Origin: an uncultured Gammaproteobacteria bacterium
GTDB lineage: Bacteria; Pseudomonadota; Gammaproteobacteria; HyVt-429
Direction: 5' to 3'
DNA: 64,000 bases
Assembly (NCBI GenBank): GCA_947259975.1
Contig: CAMYOD010000078.1
Coordinates: 1-64,000, forward strand
Both the position numbers and the translations under genes were made by a program. The notes below the pieces were generated by a model that saw only the letters and a program-made list of their open reading frames with translations, was not told the origin of the DNA and ran no database searches. Below are positions 60,048 through 64,000 of this stretch, piece after piece. Position 1 is the first letter of the stretch. Each line of letters opens with the position of its first letter.

Positions 60048-61091
60048 ATGCAACACCGAAAATTGGGTAACACGGATATCGATGTCAGCGTCATCTGTCT
60101 CGGCACCATGACCTGGGGCGAGCAGAACACACAGACGGAGGCGCACGCACAACTCGATGCCGCCCTGGATGCGGGCGTGAATTTCATCGACACCGCGGAG
60201 ATGTATTCGATTCCACCGAAGGCGGAAACCTACGGCCGCACCGAAACCATCATCGGCGAATGGCTCAGCGCGCGCGCCAACCGGGACAAGGTGATCCTCG
60301 CGAGCAAGGTCGCGGGTCCCTGCGGCGACTGGATGCCCCATGTCCGCGACGGTCGCACGCGGCTCGACCGCGTTAATATCGAGGCGGCCATCGACGCCAG
60401 TCTGATGCGCCTGCAGACCGACTATATCGATTTGTATCAGGTGCACTGGCCGGATCGGCCGACCAATTATTTTGGCCGCCTGGGCTACACGCCCAAGGAT
60501 GACCCGCAGGCAATCGCAATCGAAGACACCCTCACCGTGCTCGGCGAGCTAGTGGCCGCCGGCAAGATTCGCTACGTGGGAGTATCCAATGAAACCCCCT
60601 GGGGTGTCATGCGCTACCTGCGGACCGCCGAGACCCTTGGCTTGCCGCGCATCGTCAGCGTGCAGAATCCTTACAACCTGTTGAACCGCAGCTACGAGGT
60701 GGGCCTGGCCGAGATCGCCGATCGCGAACAGGTGGGTCTGCTGGCCTACTCGCCGCTGGGCTTCGGCGTCTTAAGTGGCAAATACGCCGGCGGCGCACGC
60801 CCGGCCGGCGCGCGTCTGACTTTGTATCCGGACTACCAGCGCTATCTCACCGAGACCGGTATCGAGGCGACCACCGCCTACCTGGACCTGGCCCGGCGCC
60901 ACAACCTTAAACCGGCGCAGATGGCGCTGGCCTACGTCAACAGCCGGCCGTTTCTCACCAGCAACATCATCGGCGCCACCAGCCTGGACCAGCTGCAGGA
61001 GAATCTCGCCACGGGTGATATGGAGCTCGCGGACACGGTGCTGGATGAAATTGAGGCGATTCATCGACGATATCCCTATCCTTGCCCGTAA
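60048..61091 (+). CDS. tas: NADP(H)-dependent aldo-keto reductase (Tas-like)
   Basis: A 347-aa TIM-barrel oxidoreductase very similar over its length to E. coli Tas: CLGTMTWGEQNTQTEAHAQLD, DTAEMYSIPPKAETYGRTE, KVAGPCGDW, DLYQVHWPDRPTNYFGRLGY and YVGVSNETPWGVMRYL. The catalytic Tyr, Lys and His are present. The substrate is unknown. Start ATG at 60048; no neighbours share its strand. Confidence 0.93.
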   Translation: MQHRKLGNTDIDVSVICLGTMTWGEQNTQTEAHAQLDAALDAGVNFIDTAEMYSIPPKAETYGRTETIIGEWLSARANRDKVILASKVAGPCGDWMPHVRDGRTRLDRVNIEAAIDASLMRLQTDYIDLYQVHWPDRPTNYFGRLGYTPKDDPQAIAIEDTLTVLGELVAAGKIRYVGVSNETPWGVMRYLRTAETLGLPRIVSVQNPYNLLNRSYEVGLAEIADREQVGLLAYSPLGFGVLSGKYAGGARPAGARLTLYPDYQRYLTETGIEATTAYLDLARRHNLKPAQMALAYVNSRPFLTSNIIGATSLDQLQENLATGDMELADTVLDEIEAIHRRYPYPCP

Positions 61092-61228
61092 AAGACAGTT
61101 GTGAGTTCCTAGTTACTGGTTCAAAGGGTCTCTACGCAAACGCTTCAGGGTCATTAAGCGACCCGTCCGCATTCGGCCAGAAGCAGACGTTCCCAAAATA
61201 CAAATATTGCCCAATCGGCATTTCCTGA

Positions 61229-62362
61229 TTACTGGTGCGCGTGCAAATGAACGCCCGATGGACAACACTCTTCGTGAGGTACCACACCGGGCGCTTGCTC
61301 GTACCAGCCACGCGTACTATTGACCACTTTCACTGCCGCCAGCATCACCGGCACTTCGATCAACACACCAACCACGGTAGCGAGCGCCGCACCGGACTGA
61401 AAACCGAACAGAACAATGGCGGTGGCGACGGCGAGTTCAAAGAAGTTACTGGCACCGATAAGCGCCGACGGACCTGCCACACAATGCGGTGACCGAACCC
61501 AGCGATTTAGCAGGTAAGCTAGTCCTGAGTTGAAAAACACCTGGATCAGAATCGGAACCGCCAGCAAAAGTATAATCAGCGGTTGCGCGATGATCTGATC
61601 TCCCTGGAAACCAAACAACAACACCAGCGTGGCCAGCAAGGCGATCAAGGAAATAGGATGCAGCATCTTGATAACCCGTGCGAGTTTGGTATCACCTTGC
61701 CCCTCGGCCAACACAGTACGTCGCCACAGCTGGGCGATCAGTACGGGGATGACGATATACAGCACGACTGACAGGAACAGCGTTCCCCAGGGCACGGCAA
61801 TGGAGGACAGGCCCAGCAGCAGACCGACGATCGGCGCAAACGCGAAGATCATGACCACGTCATTGAGCGCAACCTGCGTAAGCGTAAAATGCGGCTCGCC
61901 CTCGCTCAAGTGGCTCCAAACAAACACCATTGCGGTACAGGGTGCGGCAGCCAAGATAATTAGGCCCGCAATATAGGAATCGATCTGCTCGGCTGGCAGC
62001 CAGTCCACAAACAGGCCTCGGATAAACAGCCAAGCCAGCAGAGCCATGGAAAAGGGTTTTACAGCCCAGTTGACGAACAGGGTAACGCCGATCCCACGCC
62101 AGTGATCCTTGACCTGGTGCAGCGCGCGGAAATCAATCTTGAGCAGCATAGGGATGATCATCAGCCAGATCAGGACCGCCACCGGCAGATTGACCTGCGC
62201 CACTTCCATCTTGCCGACCAGTTGAAAAGACTCAGGGATAAAATGCCCCAGCGCGATGCCGGCAACGATGCACAGAAAGACCCACACTGTAAGGTAACGT
62301 TCAAATAAACCCATATCGGCCCCACTGGCCTTTTTTCCCGTCGTTTCACATTGCGCACTCAT
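61229..62362 (-). CDS. arsB: Arsenite efflux transporter Acr3
   Basis: A 377-aa membrane protein of the Acr3 (bile acid/arsenite) family with ten helices. The essential Cys is in LIILAAAPCTAMVFVWSHLSEGEP and Acr3-type GASNFFELAVATAIVLFGFQSG follows. It exports arsenite, driven by the proton gradient. It is the last gene of arsR-arsC-acr3; its ATG overlaps the arsC stop (ATGA). The tail, HEECCPSGVHLHAHQ, carries two Cys and three His, perhaps metalloid-binding. Confidence 0.95.
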   Translation of the reverse strand: MSAQCETTGKKASGADMGLFERYLTVWVFLCIVAGIALGHFIPESFQLVGKMEVAQVNLPVAVLIWLMIIPMLLKIDFRALHQVKDHWRGIGVTLFVNWAVKPFSMALLAWLFIRGLFVDWLPAEQIDSYIAGLIILAAAPCTAMVFVWSHLSEGEPHFTLTQVALNDVVMIFAFAPIVGLLLGLSSIAVPWGTLFLSVVLYIVIPVLIAQLWRRTVLAEGQGDTKLARVIKMLHPISLIALLATLVLLFGFQGDQIIAQPLIILLLAVPILIQVFFNSGLAYLLNRWVRSPHCVAGPSALIGASNFFELAVATAIVLFGFQSGAALATVVGVLIEVPVMLAAVKVVNSTRGWYEQAPGVVPHEECCPSGVHLHAHQ

Positions 62363-62814
62363 GGCTCTGCCTCGGTTCTGTTCGTTTGTTCCACCAGTCC
62401 TGATATCAAGGATTGGACCCGCTGGCGGATATCGTCCCGAGTCGCGCGAAACACCGCCAGGATCGACGCGTCGTCACCGGTGGCCTTGGCCGGGTCTTCC
62501 AGGGGCCAGTGAATCTTGCGCACCGAGGGTGGTAGCAATGGGCATTGCTCGTCAGCATGTCCACAGACGGTGACCACGAGGTCAGCCCAATCGATCATGC
62601 TGGCTGTCAGGCGCGTCGATTCCTGGCCCGAAATATCCACACCGGCCTCGTTCATCACCGCGATAGCGCGGGGATTCTTGCCATGCGCCTCAATCCCCGC
62701 CGATTGCACATCGACCTTCCCGACACCCAGGGTTCGCGCCCAGCCTTCTGCCATCTGGGACCGGCAGGAATTCCCGGTACACAGAAACAGAATATTGATC
62801 AGCCTATCCGGCAT
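62359..62814 (-). CDS. arsC: Thioredoxin-coupled arsenate reductase
   Basis: A 151-aa low-molecular-weight phosphatase-fold enzyme reducing arsenate with thioredoxin. The catalytic P-loop is LFLCTGNSCRSQMAEGWAR, and a Cys pair (CGHADEQC, as in pI258 ArsC) forms the disulfide shuttle. The ATG at 62814 is chosen; a longer start would overlap arsR. It is coupled to acr3. The other arsC in the window is of the unrelated glutaredoxin family. Confidence 0.94.
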   Translation of the reverse strand: MPDRLINILFLCTGNSCRSQMAEGWARTLGVGKVDVQSAGIEAHGKNPRAIAVMNEAGVDISGQESTRLTASMIDWADLVVTVCGHADEQCPLLPPSVRKIHWPLEDPAKATGDDASILAVFRATRDDIRQRVQSLISGLVEQTNRTEAEP

Positions 62815-62846
62815 TACACATTTCTCCTCAGTTCGCCCCTGAGCGA

Positions 62847-63200
62847 TCAGGCACAACAGGCACTGCCGGGGCGATTGGGCATCTGGCACAAGGCGCGATG
62901 ATCGCGACTGAAGGGTATCTGCTTCGCGACGCCCTCGGTGGTTTGGGTGAGTACGACTTGGGTCCAGTCCGGTAGTTTTGGGTTTAACCGGTAATAGATC
63001 CACTGCCCCTGACGCCGGTCCAGAACAATCTCGGCTTCACGTAACAGCGCAAGGTGGCGCGAGATTTTTGGCTGGATTTCGCCGAGCGCATGGGTCAGCT
63101 CACATACACAGAGTTCACCTTCCCTGCTCAAAAGCACGAGAACCCGTAACCGCGTGAGATCCGCAAGAATCTTGAAGAAATGCTCTGCCTTTATATTCAT
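62847..63200 (-). CDS. arsR: ArsR family arsenite-sensing repressor
   Basis: A 117-aa winged-helix repressor. The helix-turn-helix (CELTHALGEIQPKISRHLALLREA) is preceded by the arsenite-binding CVC motif in GELCVCEL, as in E. coli-type ArsR, and the tail GSACCA adds a further Cys pair. It releases DNA on binding arsenite. The ATG at 63200 is chosen. A promoter and three AT palindromes lie just upstream and the -10 leaves almost no leader. Confidence 0.93.
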   Translation of the reverse strand: MNIKAEHFFKILADLTRLRVLVLLSREGELCVCELTHALGEIQPKISRHLALLREAEIVLDRRQGQWIYYRLNPKLPDWTQVVLTQTTEGVAKQIPFSRDHRALCQMPNRPGSACCA

Positions 63201-63205
63201 AAAAC

Positions 63206-63246
63206 CATATATACTACTAGACATATATATGTGCAAGCATATATGC
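63206..63246. promoter_or_regulatory. Putative ArsR operator: AT-rich palindromes
   Basis: Palindromes ACATATATATGT (63221-63232) and GCATATATGC (63237-63246), plus CATATATA near 63206, are spaced about 15-17 nt apart and cover the arsR -35 and -10. AT-rich palindromes of this kind are usual for ArsR-type repressors. Confidence 0.6.
63208..63236 (-). promoter_or_regulatory. Predicted promoter of arsR-arsC-acr3
   Basis: TTGCAC (63236-63231) is followed after exactly 17 nt by TATATA (63213-63208). Transcription would start near 63201, next to the arsR ATG at 63200, implying a leaderless message. No Shine-Dalgarno sequence is visible. Confidence 0.6.
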
Positions 63247-63346
63247 GGGCATTCGGTAACGCTCAAATGGGTTCGTATAGAGCTATTTCCCGTCGGCAAT
63301 ATAAGCAACGACGAAATGACCGGATTGGGTCGTAAGCGGAAATGTT

Positions 63347-64000
63347 CTACTCGTATTTCTTGAGCAGGATACCCTCATCGCCGCAGCATTCGGCGGCGCA
63401 TTTCTTAACCGCGTGCAATGCCTGTGCGTCCTGATCGAGGTAGGCGTCCACGGGTAGATTTTCGGTCGCGCAGTCGCAGCCCTTGTCGTCGTAGACATAG
63501 ACATTGGTCAGGCCCGCCGCGCGCGCCATGTCGTGGGCACGCCAAAGGGTCTCGCTGGGTGTCGCGGCGATATGGCTCAGCTTGTAGGCAGGAAAAAACT
63601 TCGTAATATGCCAGGGACTGTCGGCGCCGAGATGATCGCGGATCCATTCGGCGATTCCACGTAGCATGACCGGGTCGTCGTTCTTGCCGGGGATGATGTT
63701 GGTACGCGTTTCCACATGGATGCCGAGTCGCGCCGCGGTCTCGATGGAGGTGAGCACCTGCTCGACCCGGGCCACCGGGCAAATGGCTTTATAGAAATCA
63801 TCGTCCAGACTCTTGATGTCGGAACACAGCACATCCACCTGCGGCGCCATCAACGTCAGGGCCTCGTCCGTAACGAAACTGTTGCTCACATAGACGGTGT
63901 ACAGGCCCTGCGCCTGCGCCAGTTCCGAGACATCGAGCACATACTCGAGCCACACCGCCGGCTCCGAATAGGTAAAGGCGATGCCCTCGGCACCGTGACG
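63347..64000 (-). CDS. AmrS-like radical SAM enzyme, 5' end beyond window
   Basis: The C-terminal 218 residues of a radical SAM protein of the AmmeMemoRadiSam/AmrS or pyruvate formate-lyase activating type: AFTYSEPAVWLEYVLDVSELA, FVTDEALTLMAPQVDVLCSDIKS, ETRTNIIPGKNDDP and WHITKFFPAYKL. The CxxxCxxC cluster motif lies outside the window. Instead of the usual CPxCG tail, the end reads KGCDCATENLP and KKCAAECCGDEGILLKKYE, with six extra Cys. Adjacent to the ars operon but on the other side of its promoter, and transcribed in the same direction. Confidence 0.8.
   Translation of the reverse strand, partial: RHGAEGIAFTYSEPAVWLEYVLDVSELAQAQGLYTVYVSNSFVTDEALTLMAPQVDVLCSDIKSLDDDFYKAICPVARVEQVLTSIETAARLGIHVETRTNIIPGKNDDPVMLRGIAEWIRDHLGADSPWHITKFFPAYKLSHIAATPSETLWRAHDMARAAGLTNVYVYDDKGCDCATENLPVDAYLDQDAQALHAVKKCAAECCGDEGILLKKYE

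Overview
The window is a dense, chromosomal, mostly housekeeping segment of a moderately GC-rich Gammaproteobacterium. Supporting signs are the gene sets clpS-clpA next to a cold-shock gene, nudJ/mnmA/purB, purM-purN with hda and a DUF2069 gene, xseB-ispA-dxs, and many proteins of gammaproteobacterial type (CNP1-like, DUF3108, DUF2069, DUF937, RluF-like). A rubrerythrin/Fe-S oxidoreductase/DUF3501 cluster, FolE2, DUF302 and a c5-type cytochrome fit an environmental, possibly sulfur-oxidising lineage (Chromatiales-like), but this placement is inference. I saw no prophage, intact transposase, CRISPR array, rRNA or tRNA gene.

1-6 kb: parE, a CNP1-like exported protein, then a stress/iron cluster on the minus strand: rubrerythrin, a GlpC/HdrB-like Fe-S oxidoreductase, an encapsulated-ferritin-type protein (EncFtn) without an encapsulin or a cargo-targeting tail, and DUF3501. 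A clear promoter with a palindrome over its -10 precedes rubrerythrin, and a 115-bp MITE-like inverted repeat lies inside the cluster. 6-14.3 kb (plus strand): xseB-ispA-dxs (isoprenoid precursors), folE2, a glutamine amidotransferase, a DUF302 lipoprotein, proS and a lytic transglycosylase. A retropepsin-like protease faces the amidotransferase with overlapping start codons. 14.3-17.3 kb (minus): acylphosphatase, periplasmic adaptor, TolC-like protein and a periplasmic thioredoxin, with no inner-membrane pump gene. 17.4-20.8 kb: aspartase and a large protein with a possible PilZ-like end.

20.8-35 kb: LysM lipoprotein; glutaredoxin-type ArsC, wrbA, DUF2069; hda with an AI-2E-type permease and a CDP-alcohol phosphatidyltransferase; purM-purN-DUF3108; clpA-clpS; csp; nudJ, an exported unknown, mnmA and purB (without the hflD gene often found between them). 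35-46 kb: small unknown genes, PilZ, an esterase beside a methyltransferase remnant, a lone Xre/MbcA/ParS-type antitoxin-like gene, msrB, an M42-like peptidase, a PAS-GAF-PAS-GGDEF-EAL protein, an M48 protease and DUF937.

46-64 kb: a response regulator, a membrane-tethered cytochrome c on a long alanine-rich repeat stalk, a NYN-LOTUS protein, DUF3179, pirin, AsmA, ilvD whose N-terminal coding region looks deleted out of frame, an RluF-like pseudouridine synthase, pyrD, a Mut7-C protein, DUF938, a MIF-like tautomerase, DUF457, a TetR-like regulator, tas, and an arsenic operon arsR-arsC-acr3 whose transcript looks leaderless. The window ends inside an AmrS-like radical SAM gene with a cysteine-rich tail. 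The strongest candidates for something undescribed are the capsid-less EncFtn module, the repeat-stalk cytochrome and the ilvD lesion.
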